The notes under the pieces are model-generated. The model did not search any database and had not been told where the DNA came from. It saw nothing but the letters and a program-made list of their open reading frames with translations. The position numbers were made by a program, and so were the translations under genes. From contig JACJWU010000001.1 of assembly GCA_020636995.1 (NCBI GenBank), positions 310,001 through 374,000 on the forward strand: 64,000 bases of DNA, read 5' to 3'. Within the stretch, counting starts at the first letter, position 1. Every line of letters starts with the position of its first letter. Below are positions 19,669-30,282 of this stretch, piece by piece. This stretch comes from Actinomycetota bacterium. GTDB taxonomy: Bacteria; Actinomycetota; Actinomycetes; S36-B12; UBA10799.

Positions 19669-20988
19669 GTGTCCGGAACCGAGATCCCTGACGCCCCGCC
19701 ACCTGATGACAGCACACAGAGCGGACTGGTGCGGTTCGCCCTCCTGGCCGCGGTGGGGGGCGCCATCACCGGCCTGCTGGGCGGACTGTTCCGGCTGAGC
19801 CTTCGTGAGACCGCACAGTTCTGGGACACCTTCCTGTTGTGGGCGCGTGATGCCGGCGGATGGCGACTCCTCCTGCCCGTCATCGGCGCGGCTCTGGCGG
19901 TGGCGGTCGCCAGGTTGACTGTCCGCTGGTCGCCGGAGGCTGCGGGCAGCGGGGTGCAACGTGTCGAGGCAATGGTGCGCCACCAGTTGACCGCAGCACG
20001 CCTGCGCGTGATTCCGGCGAAGTTCATCGGCGGAACGCTGGCGATCGGCACCGGTATGGCGCTGGGCAGGGAGGGTCCGACCGTTCAGATGGGGGCGGTG
20101 GTCGGTACCGAGATCGCGCACCGGACCGGAATGGACCCCCACGACCGCCGGACGCTGGCCTCAGCCCTTGCGGGAGCGGGACTGGGGGTGGCCTTCAGTG
20201 CGCCGCTCGGTGGCGCGGTCTTCGTCCTCGAGGAGCTGGATCGGGCGATCCGCACGCGACTGCTGGTCGCCACGATCATCGGCTCCAGTTGCGCCCTGGC
20301 CGTGGCCTACCCGATCGTCGGCCGCTCCCCGGTCCTACCGGTGCTCCCACAGTCGCCCTGGGAGGCTGTGCACCTGCCACTGTTCGTGGTGCTCGGGGGG
20401 ATCATCGCAGTGCTCGGGATGTACTACAACAGACTCATCATCTGGAACCTCGACCTGATCCAGCGGTGGCGCGGATGGCCGCCGGAAGCGAAAGCGGGAC
20501 TGATCGGGGCGATCGTGGGGGCGCTCGGCGTGGCGGCTCCGTGGCTGGTCGGCGGCGGAGAGATCCTGGCCGACCGTGTCCTCAACCTCGACTTCGCGTT
20601 GTCGACGCTGATGCTGCTCCTGCTCGTGAGGTGGTTCCTGGGCCCGCTGTCCTACAGCGCTGGAACTCCGGGCGGGCTCTTCGCGCCTCTGCTCGTCGTT
20701 GGAGCGACCATCGGCGCCATTCTCGCGACTGCGGTGAATGCAGTCCTCCCGCACGCCGGACTCTCGGTCACCGGATTCGCGATCGTCGGAATGTCAGCGT
20801 TCTTCACAGCCGTCGTGCGGGCACCGTTCACCGGCATCGTGCTGTGTGTGGAGATGACGGCGACCACCGCGCTGCTGGTCCCGATGCTGCTGGCGGCCGG
20901 GACGGCCCTCGTGGTCTGTACCCTGCTCGGCTCCACGCCGATCTACGACGTGTTGCGGGCCAAACTCCCGGCCGGACAGTTGCACTAG
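19669..20988 (+). CDS. ClC-family chloride channel/transporter
   Basis: 439 aa, typical of bacterial ClC proteins without CBS domains. Motifs in order: GSGVQRVE (residues 93-100, in place of GSGIP), GREGPTVQ (133-140) with gating glutamate E135, and GGLFAPLLVVGA near 338-349. Presence of the gating glutamate allows either proton-coupled exchange or channel activity. The GTG start is supported by TAGACT 6 nt upstream. Its TAG stop shares a CTAG with the stop of the convergent amino-acid permease gene. Confidence 0.93.
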   Translation: MSGTEIPDAPPPDDSTQSGLVRFALLAAVGGAITGLLGGLFRLSLRETAQFWDTFLLWARDAGGWRLLLPVIGAALAVAVARLTVRWSPEAAGSGVQRVEAMVRHQLTAARLRVIPAKFIGGTLAIGTGMALGREGPTVQMGAVVGTEIAHRTGMDPHDRRTLASALAGAGLGVAFSAPLGGAVFVLEELDRAIRTRLLVATIIGSSCALAVAYPIVGRSPVLPVLPQSPWEAVHLPLFVVLGGIIAVLGMYYNRLIIWNLDLIQRWRGWPPEAKAGLIGAIVGALGVAAPWLVGGGEILADRVLNLDFALSTLMLLLLVRWFLGPLSYSAGTPGGLFAPLLVVGATIGAILATAVNAVLPHAGLSVTGFAIVGMSAFFTAVVRAPFTGIVLCVEMTATTALLVPMLLAAGTALVVCTLLGSTPIYDVLRAKLPAGQLH

Positions 20989-22280
20989 CCGCCTGCGGGG
21001 TGGCGACGCCGGTAGAACCACTCGAAAGCGAAACTGCCGATGAGGGCCGCCACCAGGGTGATCCAGGTGGCTGGGGACCCGGAGCGCACCGCTTCGACCA
21101 GAAGCGCGATGAACAGCGCACTGTTGAGCACGACCGCAGTCCATAGCGGCCAGGCCTTCGCGCCGGTGTGCGCCCGCAGGCGGAGGTGCCCGTAGCTGAC
21201 GGCGCCGTACACCACCAGGAACGCGAGACTGGTCATCTGCCCCACGGCGGACAGCGGGAAGAACACCACGAACAGGATCGTGACCAGAGCCGATACGAAC
21301 AACGAAACCGGCGCGGAACGCCACACGGTCCGGGTCATGGCAGCGGAGATCTGGCGGTTCTGTGAGACGTCGTAGCCGATGTTGGATGCGGCGAAGATCG
21401 TCGCGTTCACCGCGGAGGCCGTCGCGAGGATCGCAGCGCCCGAGATCACCAGGAAGCCGACGTTTCCGAGCACGGCCTCGCCGGCGTCGGCCAGAACGTG
21501 TCCGGCGTCCTGCTGCATCTTCGACACGGAGAGCAGGCTCACGACCAGTGTGCTGACGACCAGATACACCACCGCGACGATGGCCAGCGCGGAGAACATC
21601 GCCCGCGGGAGTTCCTTGTTGGGATGCAGCATCTCCCCGGACGTGTTCGTCACCACCCCGAAGCCCTGGTACGTGACGTAGAGCAGCGCTGCCCCGGTGA
21701 TGACCCCTAGCGCCCCATTGGTGTGCTCTCCGCCGAAGACCTGACTGAAGTCGGCCTTCCCCACACCGAGCACGACGAATCCCAGCAGGATGGCGGCCTC
21801 GATGGCGATGATCGCCGTCTCCGCCCGGCCGACGAGCTTCGTACCGACGATGTTCACCAGCATGAACACGAGCACGATCCCGGCCCCGATGGCCTTCGGT
21901 GCCCAGGACGGCAGATCGCCCCCGAGCACGACCCGCATGTACTCGGCGAAGCCCGCAGCGTAGAGCGCCGTGGCGATCAGGTAGGCGACGTACTGGAACA
22001 CGTTCAGACCACCCGAGACGACCCCTTCTCCGAACTCCTGCAACAAGAACTCCGCGGCCCCGCCCCGGCTGGGGTACTTCGAGCCGAGTTTGGCGTACGA
22101 GTACACGGAGAAGGCGGCGGCGAATCCGGCGGCCAGGAAGGCGAAGGGCAACAGTGAACCGGTGCTCACCGTGGCCAGTCCCAGCAGTGTGTAGAGGCCA
22201 GCGCCCATCATGCCGCCGACACCCATCGCAGCCGCCGAGACGAGGCTGATGTTGGCCTTGCCGGTCGAGGACGCACTCAC
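20985..22280 (-). CDS. APC-superfamily amino acid permease
   Basis: 431 aa with about twelve hydrophobic helices. The first helix carries AAAMGVGGMMGAGLYTLLG, the Gly-rich unwound region that binds substrate in APC transporters. The C-terminus is short and basic (RRRHPAGG). Substrate specificity cannot be read. The GTG start at 22280 overlaps the stop of the MBL gene (GTGA) and has GGGAGGAG about 8 nt upstream, so I reject a longer N-terminus reaching 22361. It is the second gene of a two-gene operon and meets the ClC gene tail to tail with a 4-bp overlap. Confidence 0.9.
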   Translation of the reverse strand: MSASSTGKANISLVSAAAMGVGGMMGAGLYTLLGLATVSTGSLLPFAFLAAGFAAAFSVYSYAKLGSKYPSRGGAAEFLLQEFGEGVVSGGLNVFQYVAYLIATALYAAGFAEYMRVVLGGDLPSWAPKAIGAGIVLVFMLVNIVGTKLVGRAETAIIAIEAAILLGFVVLGVGKADFSQVFGGEHTNGALGVITGAALLYVTYQGFGVVTNTSGEMLHPNKELPRAMFSALAIVAVVYLVVSTLVVSLLSVSKMQQDAGHVLADAGEAVLGNVGFLVISGAAILATASAVNATIFAASNIGYDVSQNRQISAAMTRTVWRSAPVSLFVSALVTILFVVFFPLSAVGQMTSLAFLVVYGAVSYGHLRLRAHTGAKAWPLWTAVVLNSALFIALLVEAVRSGSPATWITLVAALIGSFAFEWFYRRRHPAGG

Positions 22281-22930
22281 CAGCGTCGCTCCTCCCACTC
22301 GGGCAGGGAAGGCCGTTCGGCGCCGATGGTGGTGTCGTTGCCATGGCCCGGGTACACCCACGTCTCGTCGGGCAGGCGGTCGAAGATCTTGTCCCGAACC
22401 CCCGCCAGGAGGGTGTCGAAATCCTCGGGGCTCCAGGTCTTGCCCACACCGCCGGGGAACAGGCAGTCACCGGTGAACAGGTGCGGTTCACCTTGTGGGT
22501 CGTCGTACAGCAGGGCGATGGATCCAGGCGTGTGCCCCACGAGATGGATCACGCGCAGGTCACACTGACCGACGCTGATGATGTCGCCGTCGATTACCGT
22601 GCGGTCGACACGCGCCGCAATGCTGTCGGCATCGATCGCGTGCGCGATGCTCACCGCACCCGTGGCGTCCAGAACGGCCTGCAGAGCCGACCAATGGTCC
22701 GGGTGGGAATGCGTGGTGACCACCGCGGCCACACCGTCGCTGCCGATGAGATCCAGGATGCGTTCCGGCTCTGCGGCGGCATCGATGAGCAGTTGTTCCC
22801 CGGTGCGCCGGCATCGCAACAAGTAGGTGTTGTTGTCCATCTGACCGACGGCGAGTTTGGAGATGCTGAGGAGCCCGAGTTCATGCACCTGAGCGGGTCC
22901 ACCGACACGGGTCTTACCGGTGTAGGTCAT
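22277..22930 (-). CDS. MBL-fold metallo-hydrolase (glyoxalase II-like)
   Basis: 217 aa. THSHPDHW gives the H74-x-H76-x-D78-H79 metal motif; GHTPGSIALLYDD and FTGDCLFPGGVGKTW supply later ligands; YPGHGNDTTIGAE is the usual C-terminal His motif. Size and motifs match the glyoxalase II-like branch. A similar gene sits beside uvrA in Mycobacterium (Rv1637c), so the position is conserved. The substrate is not known. ATG 22930 has TAGTTT 6 nt upstream. It overlaps the downstream permease. Confidence 0.92.
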   Translation of the reverse strand: MTYTGKTRVGGPAQVHELGLLSISKLAVGQMDNNTYLLRCRRTGEQLLIDAAAEPERILDLIGSDGVAAVVTTHSHPDHWSALQAVLDATGAVSIAHAIDADSIAARVDRTVIDGDIISVGQCDLRVIHLVGHTPGSIALLYDDPQGEPHLFTGDCLFPGGVGKTWSPEDFDTLLAGVRDKIFDRLPDETWVYPGHGNDTTIGAERPSLPEWEERRW

Positions 22931-22936
22931 GCGCCC

Positions 22937-22942
22937 AAACTA
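22937..22942 (-). promoter_or_regulatory. -10 hexamer TAGTTT, leaderless MBL gene
   Basis: TAGTTT on the minus strand, 6 nt before the ATG at 22930. It drives the MBL-permease pair. Confidence 0.55.
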
Positions 22943-22955
22943 CTGCGAAGCGGTG

Positions 22956-23639
22956 TCATGAGGTCGGCTGCTTGCGCGCGTTGGTCACCGCCAGCCCGAG
23001 GGCGATCACGGTCGGCACCAGAGCGACCGGGGTGGGATCCGTGCTGCCGAACACGCCCGACCCCCAAAGCAGGGCCCCGGCGAGGAAGCCGAGGGTGATC
23101 ATGATCGCGGGTTGCACCGGTTTACGGGCGGCCCGCCGCTGCGATGTCGATTCGAAGGCCGTATGCACGGTCGTGAGCACCGCGCCTGTGTTGGCCGTGA
23201 TCCAGCCTTGCACCGCCGGTGTGCGGTAGACCGCGGTCGCCAATCCGGCCAGAGCGGCGCTCGTGAGCGGCACCAGCACCTCCGGCGGACTGTCGAAGAC
23301 GTGCCGCAGCAGCCATCCCAGCACCATGAGCAGCAACATGAGGACCAGTGGGACGACGACTTCCAGCCATGGCCCGCGGGCCAGCGCCCTCTGCAGCAGC
23401 GTGGAGGCGGCGATCCCCGCCACCGCGCCGAGCAGCGACGCGAGTGCGAGCGTCGCGCGTTGTGGATCCTGCGGGAGCTCGTTGCCCAGCACGACGAGAT
23501 TGCCGGCCTGGTTGGAAGTGAACACCCCGTATTCGGCGAAGGAGTAGGAGTCGATCACCCCCACCGTCCAGGCCAGGGCCAGCGCAACCAGCCAGGGGCG
23601 GGCGAAGAAGTGCCAGGTATCAGTGTTGTCGGTCGACAC
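22956..23639 (-). CDS. YoaK/DUF1275-family membrane protein
   Basis: 227 aa, six hydrophobic segments, with the family's opening helix (ALAWTVGVIDSYSF) and FTSNQAGNLVVLG following it. Family function is unknown. I start it at GTG 23639 because TACCGT lies exactly 6 nt upstream; an ATG at 23690 would run over that promoter. It is divergent from uvrA, with only 71 bp between start codons, and ends 26 bp before the MBL gene start on the same strand. Confidence 0.85.
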   Translation of the reverse strand: MSTDNTDTWHFFARPWLVALALAWTVGVIDSYSFAEYGVFTSNQAGNLVVLGNELPQDPQRATLALASLLGAVAGIAASTLLQRALARGPWLEVVVPLVLMLLLMVLGWLLRHVFDSPPEVLVPLTSAALAGLATAVYRTPAVQGWITANTGAVLTTVHTAFESTSQRRAARKPVQPAIMITLGFLAGALLWGSGVFGSTDPTPVALVPTVIALGLAVTNARKQPTS

Positions 23640-23645
23640 GCTCCG

Positions 23646-23651
23646 ACGGTA
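23646..23651 (-). promoter_or_regulatory. -10 hexamer TACCGT, leaderless DUF1275 gene
   Basis: TACCGT on the minus strand, 6 nt before the GTG at 23639. Confidence 0.55.
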
Positions 23652-23698
23652 TCGACAGGCGTCCAGCAGGGCCCGCGTGCGATGTCCCACCCACTGGT

Positions 23699-23704
23699 TA
23701 GCCT
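23699..23704 (+). promoter_or_regulatory. -10 hexamer TAGCCT, leaderless uvrA
   Basis: TAGCCT 6 nt before the second of two adjacent GTG codons, which selects GTG 23711 over GTG 23708 as the uvrA start. Confidence 0.55.
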
Positions 23705-23710
23705 TGTGTG

Positions 23711-26548
<2,838 letters not shown>

Positions 26549-26595
26549 TCCCGCGCCACACCCCTGCGCTGTCCTGCGATCCGGCCGGGATCGCC

Positions 26596-26601
26596 TAGGC
26601 T
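26596..26601 (+). promoter_or_regulatory. -10 hexamer TAGGCT for the Rieske lipoprotein gene
   Basis: TAGGCT followed by a short leader with a strong AAAGGAGG at 26608-26615, 5 nt before the ATG at 26621. Confidence 0.5.
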
Positions 26602-26620
26602 CAGCGGAAAGGAGGTTCCT

Positions 26621-27064
26621 ATGACCGACCTGACCCGTCGAAACGTCCTCGCCACCGGCGCCCTCGCGGCAGCCGGTGTCACGCTCGCGGCGTGCTCATC
26701 CGGTGACGACGCCGCGACCGAGCCGACATCGGACACGCAGGCAACCCCACAGGCGTCACCTGCGGCATCCGGCGAAGCCCTCATCGCCGCGGCCGAAGTG
26801 CCGCTGGAGGGTGGGGTGATCCTCGATTCCGGGCAGACCAAGGTGGTCGTGACCCAGCCGCAGCCGGAGCAGTACGTGGGCCTGAGTGCTGTGTGCCCCC
26901 ACCAGGGATGCCTGGTCAACGAGGTCGTGGACTCGACCATCGTCTGCCCCTGCCACGGCTCCCAGTTCGCGATCGCGGACGGCGCGGTCATCCAGGGTCC
27001 GGCCACGACCGGTCTGGAACCCGTCCCGGTGAAGCTCGACGGCGACCAGATCGTTCTGGCTTGA
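26621..27064 (+). CDS. Tat-exported Rieske 2Fe-2S lipoprotein
   Basis: 147 aa. Twin arginine at residues 6-7 (TRRNVL), hydrophobic segment, then a lipobox LAAC with Cys25: a Tat signal ending in a lipoprotein site, so a folded Fe-S protein anchored outside the membrane. A Ser/Thr/Pro linker leads to the Rieske domain: C92-P-H94-x-x-C97 and C109-P-C111-H112-G-S. C92, H94, C109 and H112 should bind the cluster, and C97-C111 form the family disulfide. The redox partner is unknown; the molybdoenzyme/cytochrome b pair near 15 kb is a candidate by cell location only. The next gene follows after 4 bp. Confidence 0.92.
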   Translation: MTDLTRRNVLATGALAAAGVTLAACSSGDDAATEPTSDTQATPQASPAASGEALIAAAEVPLEGGVILDSGQTKVVVTQPQPEQYVGLSAVCPHQGCLVNEVVDSTIVCPCHGSQFAIADGAVIQGPATTGLEPVPVKLDGDQIVLA

Positions 27065-27068
27065 TTCC

Positions 27069-27707
27069 GTGACCACCGACGACGAGGACTCACTCGCGCA
27101 GCGTCTGCCGACCATTCTCGGTGGCGTGCTCGCGACGCTGGCCATTGTCGTAGGAGGTCTGTGGATCAGCGGAAAGGCCGGGCTGCCATCGCCGCAGGCG
27201 GTGTTGTCCCAAGCCATCCCGCACGCGAAACCAGTCCTCACCGGTCCCGTACTGGCTCTCGGCGACTCGGTCCTGCTTGGGGCCAAGCAGTGTCTGGCCG
27301 GCACTGATGTCCGGACCCGGGCACGGGAGAACCGCACCATGAAGCAGGGGGCGGCGCGCGTCGAGAAGCGTGCCGCGGCCGGGAATCTGCCGCCGCGCGT
27401 GGTGATCGCGCTCGGGACCAATTCACCCTTCGGCTTCAAGGCGCTGGATCGCATCATGCGTGCAGCCGGCCCGCAGCGGGCTGTCTATTTCGTGACCATC
27501 GAGTTGCCTGATGTGGAGAAGTACGCCTTCGAGGACAAGGTCAACCAGCGGTTGCGTGCCATGCCGGGTCGATGGCCCAATGCACGGGTCATCGACTGGA
27601 ACGCCAGTGTGCTGACCTCCGGTCTCTATCCGGACGGCATCCACCTGAACCCGGTGGGATGTCAGGCGTATGCGACCTTGATCACCGAAGGGGTGGCGAA
27701 GGGCTGA
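27069..27707 (+). CDS. membrane-anchored SGNH-hydrolase-like protein
   Basis: 212 aa. A helix at about residues 14-34 anchors an extracytoplasmic SGNH fold: block I LALGDSVLLGA (Ser67), block III ALGTNSPFG, and the catalytic Asp-His pair in DGIHLNPVG. These blocks resemble the SGNH domains of acyltransferase fusions such as the one at 10641. Likely an esterase or acyl transfer enzyme acting on envelope glycans, by inference. GTG start 4 bp after the Rieske gene stop indicates one operon. It converges on a second SGNH gene with 12 bp between stops. Confidence 0.85.
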   Translation: MTTDDEDSLAQRLPTILGGVLATLAIVVGGLWISGKAGLPSPQAVLSQAIPHAKPVLTGPVLALGDSVLLGAKQCLAGTDVRTRARENRTMKQGAARVEKRAAAGNLPPRVVIALGTNSPFGFKALDRIMRAAGPQRAVYFVTIELPDVEKYAFEDKVNQRLRAMPGRWPNARVIDWNASVLTSGLYPDGIHLNPVGCQAYATLITEGVAKG

Positions 27708-27719
27708 CGCCCACGGACA

Positions 27720-28289
27720 TCAGCGCTGTGCGAGCAAGGCCTTGACGGCGTCTGCGATCATCCGCCCCCGGACCTGATAGCCGGCCGGGGTCAGGTGGAC
27801 TCCGTCGCCTGCACGCAGTCGCGGATGGTCCTTGATGAACAGGTCCCAGCGCAGCACGGACAACTGTGCCGATCGGCGGTCCAGTCGGGTGAGCATCCGA
27901 TTGACCTTGCCGTAGGCCGGTGTGCGCCACACGGAGACCCAGAGAACGGGCCGATCCCCGGCTCGCCGCAGCACTGTGCGCACGTGCCGCTTCATCGTCG
28001 TCGAGCTCGGAGCGTCGTTGGTGCCGAGTGCGACCACCCACACGCTGGCGTTCCGCCCCGCGCGCAGTCTGCTCACGCCGGTCGGAGTGTTCCTGCCGAC
28101 CTGGGCGTCCACGGTGATCCTGCGGAACTCCGAACGCAGGTTCGCCTTGATGGCCGACGACGATCCGACGGTCAAGGAATCGCCTTCGACGAACAGCACC
28201 CCGTTGGGTGCTGGAGCTGCGGCCACAGCGGCCGGGCTCAGCGCTGTCATGGCCAGCGCTGTGGCGACCGCCACCGTTCGAACACGCAC
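27720..28289 (-). CDS. secreted SGNH/GDSL hydrolase
   Basis: 189 aa. Signal peptide MRVRTVAVATALAMTALSPA then a likely AVAA cleavage region. The mature SGNH domain has FVEGDSLTVGS (catalytic Ser), VVALGTNDAPS and GDGVHLTPAGYQ (Asp-His). Secreted esterase of unknown substrate. GTG 28289 gives a clean signal peptide and has AGGA about 9 nt upstream; a longer frame to 28364 crosses into uvrC. Its likely -10 (TAAGAC, minus strand, 28307-28312) overlaps that of uvrC. Confidence 0.85.
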   Translation of the reverse strand: MRVRTVAVATALAMTALSPAAVAAAPAPNGVLFVEGDSLTVGSSSAIKANLRSEFRRITVDAQVGRNTPTGVSRLRAGRNASVWVVALGTNDAPSSTTMKRHVRTVLRRAGDRPVLWVSVWRTPAYGKVNRMLTRLDRRSAQLSVLRWDLFIKDHPRLRAGDGVHLTPAGYQVRGRMIADAVKALLAQR

Positions 28290-28310
28290 GAAGATCGTTC
28301 CTGTCTGTCT

Positions 28311-28316
28311 TAGCCT
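28311..28316 (+). promoter_or_regulatory. -10 hexamer TAGCCT, leaderless uvrC
   Basis: TAGCCT 7 nt before GTG 28324. It overlaps by two bases the minus-strand TAAGAC that probably serves the divergent SGNH gene. Confidence 0.5.
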
Positions 28317-28323
28317 GGGAGAT

Positions 28324-30282
28324 GTGGCAGACCCTGTGTCGTACCGGCCGCCCTCGGGCAGCATCCCGCCTTTACCAGGTGTCTATCGTTTCAGAGATCA
28401 AGACACGCGTGTCATATATGTGGGAAAGGCCACAAATCTGCGGAGCAGGGTCTCCAGCTACTTCCAGAGCCCGCTCGGGCTGCATCCTCGAACCGCCGCC
28501 ATGGTGCAGACCGCCTCCTCGGTGGACTGGGTGGTCGTCGACTCCGAGACCGAGGCACTGCAACTGGAGTACCAGTGGATCAAGGAGTATTCCCCCCGTT
28601 ACAACGTGAAGTACCGCGACGACAAGTCCTACCCGTACCTGGCCATCACAATGAACGACGAATACCCCCGGGTGATGGTGATGCGCGGGGAGAAGCGCAA
28701 GGGCGTCAAGTACTTCGGCCCCTACGCGCAGGCGTGGGCCATCCGGGAGACCGTCGACCAGTTGTTACGCGTGTTCCCGGTTCGAACATGCAGCAGCGGC
28801 GTGTTCCGGCGCTCTGCCCAGATGGGCCGTCCGTGCCTGCTCGGCTACATCGGCAAGTGCAGCGCGCCGTGTGTGGGGCGCATCAGCGCTCAGGAGCACC
28901 GTGAGCTCGCGGAGGGGCTCGTCTCGTTCCTGGGCACGGGGACCGACCGCTTCATGCGAGACCTCGAACGTGCCATGCGCGCGGCGTCAGCCGAACAGGA
29001 CTACGAAACGGCCGCCCGCCTGCGCGACGATCTCGGCGCGCTGCGCAAAGCCATGGAGCGGACCGCGCTGGTTCTGCCGAGCACGACGAGTGCCGACGTG
29101 ATCGGACTGGCGGAGGACGAACTCGAGGCGGCGTTCCAGGTCTTCCACGTGCGGGGTGGGCGCGTGCGAGGCCAGCACGCCTTCGTGGTCGAGAAGGTCG
29201 CCGACGAGACGGGCGAGGAGCTTGTCACCGGAGTGATGCAGCAGTTGTACGGCGAGGAGGATGCCGACGTGCCCTCCGAGGTGCTCGTGCCCATCCCACC
29301 CGAGCCGGCCGTCAGGGGGTGGCTGCAGGAACGCGTCGGTCGCAACGTGGACGTCCGGGTGCCGCAGCGTGGCAACAAGCGAAGCCTGCTCGACACGGTC
29401 ACGGCCAACGCCTCCCAGACACTGCAGTCCCACAAACTGCGGCGTGCCGGCGATCTGAGCACCCGCGCAGCCGCACTCGAGGAGATCGCCGAGGCGCTCG
29501 GCATGTCGCAGGCCCCGCTGCGCATCGAATGCGTCGACATCTCGAACCTGCAGGGAAACGATGTTGTGGCATCCATGGTGGTGTTCGAGGACGGCCTACC
29601 CCGCAAATCGGACTACCGCCGCTTCGCGATCCGGGGGGTCACCGGCCAGGATGACGTCGCGAGTGTGGCCGAGGTCGTGAGAAGACGGTTCACGAGGTAT
29701 CTGAGCGAGCGCGCGGAAGCCACCGACATCGAGTTCGGTCCCGCCGGTGGGGCCAACGACGAACGCAAGTCGTTCCGCTACCCGCCGCAGTTGCTGCTCA
29801 TCGACGGGGGACGACCACAAGTGGCCGCAGCTGCGGAGGAGTTGCGCGCACTCGGCATCGACGACATCGCCGTGGCAGGACTGGCCAAGCGCCTCGAGGA
29901 GGTCTGGCTGCCCGATGAGCAGGACCCGGTGATCCTGTCGCGGCGCAGTCAGGGCCTGTACCTGCTGCAACGCATCCGCGATGAGGCCCACCGGTTCGCC
30001 ATCACCTACCACCGCCAGAAGCGCAGCCGTCGCCTGTCGACCAGCGCCGTGGAGGACATCCCCGGGGTTGGACCGTCGCGCCGCAAGGCTCTGATGCGGA
30101 CCTTCGGGACGCTGGGTCGGCTGCGCAAGGCGTCCGTGGCAGAACTTGCCGCTGTGCCCGGGATCACCGAGAGCCTCGCAACCGCCATCCATGCGCATCT
30201 CGCGGCTCAGACCGTGGCCCCTGCTGTCAACGTGACGACCGGCGAGGTGATTGAGGATGATGGTCCCGGGAGGCCCGCATGA
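28324..30282 (+). CDS. uvrC: excinuclease ABC subunit C
   Basis: 652 aa dual nuclease. GIY-YIG domain near residues 17-95 (PGVYRFRD...IYVGKATNLRSRVSSYF); Cys cluster CLLGYIGKCSAPC; UVR motif (ASAEQDYETAARLRDDLGAL) that binds UvrB; RNase H-like C-terminal endonuclease domain (IECVDISNLQGNDVVASMVVF, LLIDGGRPQV); and a final helix-hairpin-helix pair (IPGVGPSRRKALM, VPGITESLATAIHAHL). GTG 28324 chosen from promoter spacing and family length; the frame stays open 400 bp upstream across the divergent gene. It overlaps rapZ (ATGA), starting the uvrC-rapZ-yvcK operon. Confidence 0.97.
   Translation: MADPVSYRPPSGSIPPLPGVYRFRDQDTRVIYVGKATNLRSRVSSYFQSPLGLHPRTAAMVQTASSVDWVVVDSETEALQLEYQWIKEYSPRYNVKYRDDKSYPYLAITMNDEYPRVMVMRGEKRKGVKYFGPYAQAWAIRETVDQLLRVFPVRTCSSGVFRRSAQMGRPCLLGYIGKCSAPCVGRISAQEHRELAEGLVSFLGTGTDRFMRDLERAMRAASAEQDYETAARLRDDLGALRKAMERTALVLPSTTSADVIGLAEDELEAAFQVFHVRGGRVRGQHAFVVEKVADETGEELVTGVMQQLYGEEDADVPSEVLVPIPPEPAVRGWLQERVGRNVDVRVPQRGNKRSLLDTVTANASQTLQSHKLRRAGDLSTRAAALEEIAEALGMSQAPLRIECVDISNLQGNDVVASMVVFEDGLPRKSDYRRFAIRGVTGQDDVASVAEVVRRRFTRYLSERAEATDIEFGPAGGANDERKSFRYPPQLLLIDGGRPQVAAAAEELRALGIDDIAVAGLAKRLEEVWLPDEQDPVILSRRSQGLYLLQRIRDEAHRFAITYHRQKRSRRLSTSAVEDIPGVGPSRRKALMRTFGTLGRLRKASVAELAAVPGITESLATAIHAHLAAQTVAPAVNVTTGEVIEDDGPGRPA

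Noticed and set aside
20794..22491. A 565-codon minus-strand frame across the permease and MBL genes.
   Set aside because: Arg/Gly-rich composition typical of an out-of-frame reading; the real genes lie in other frames of the same strand.
28771..28800. tRNA T-loop-like GGTTCGAAC.
   Set aside because: It lies inside the uvrC coding frame and no acceptor, D or anticodon arms surround it.
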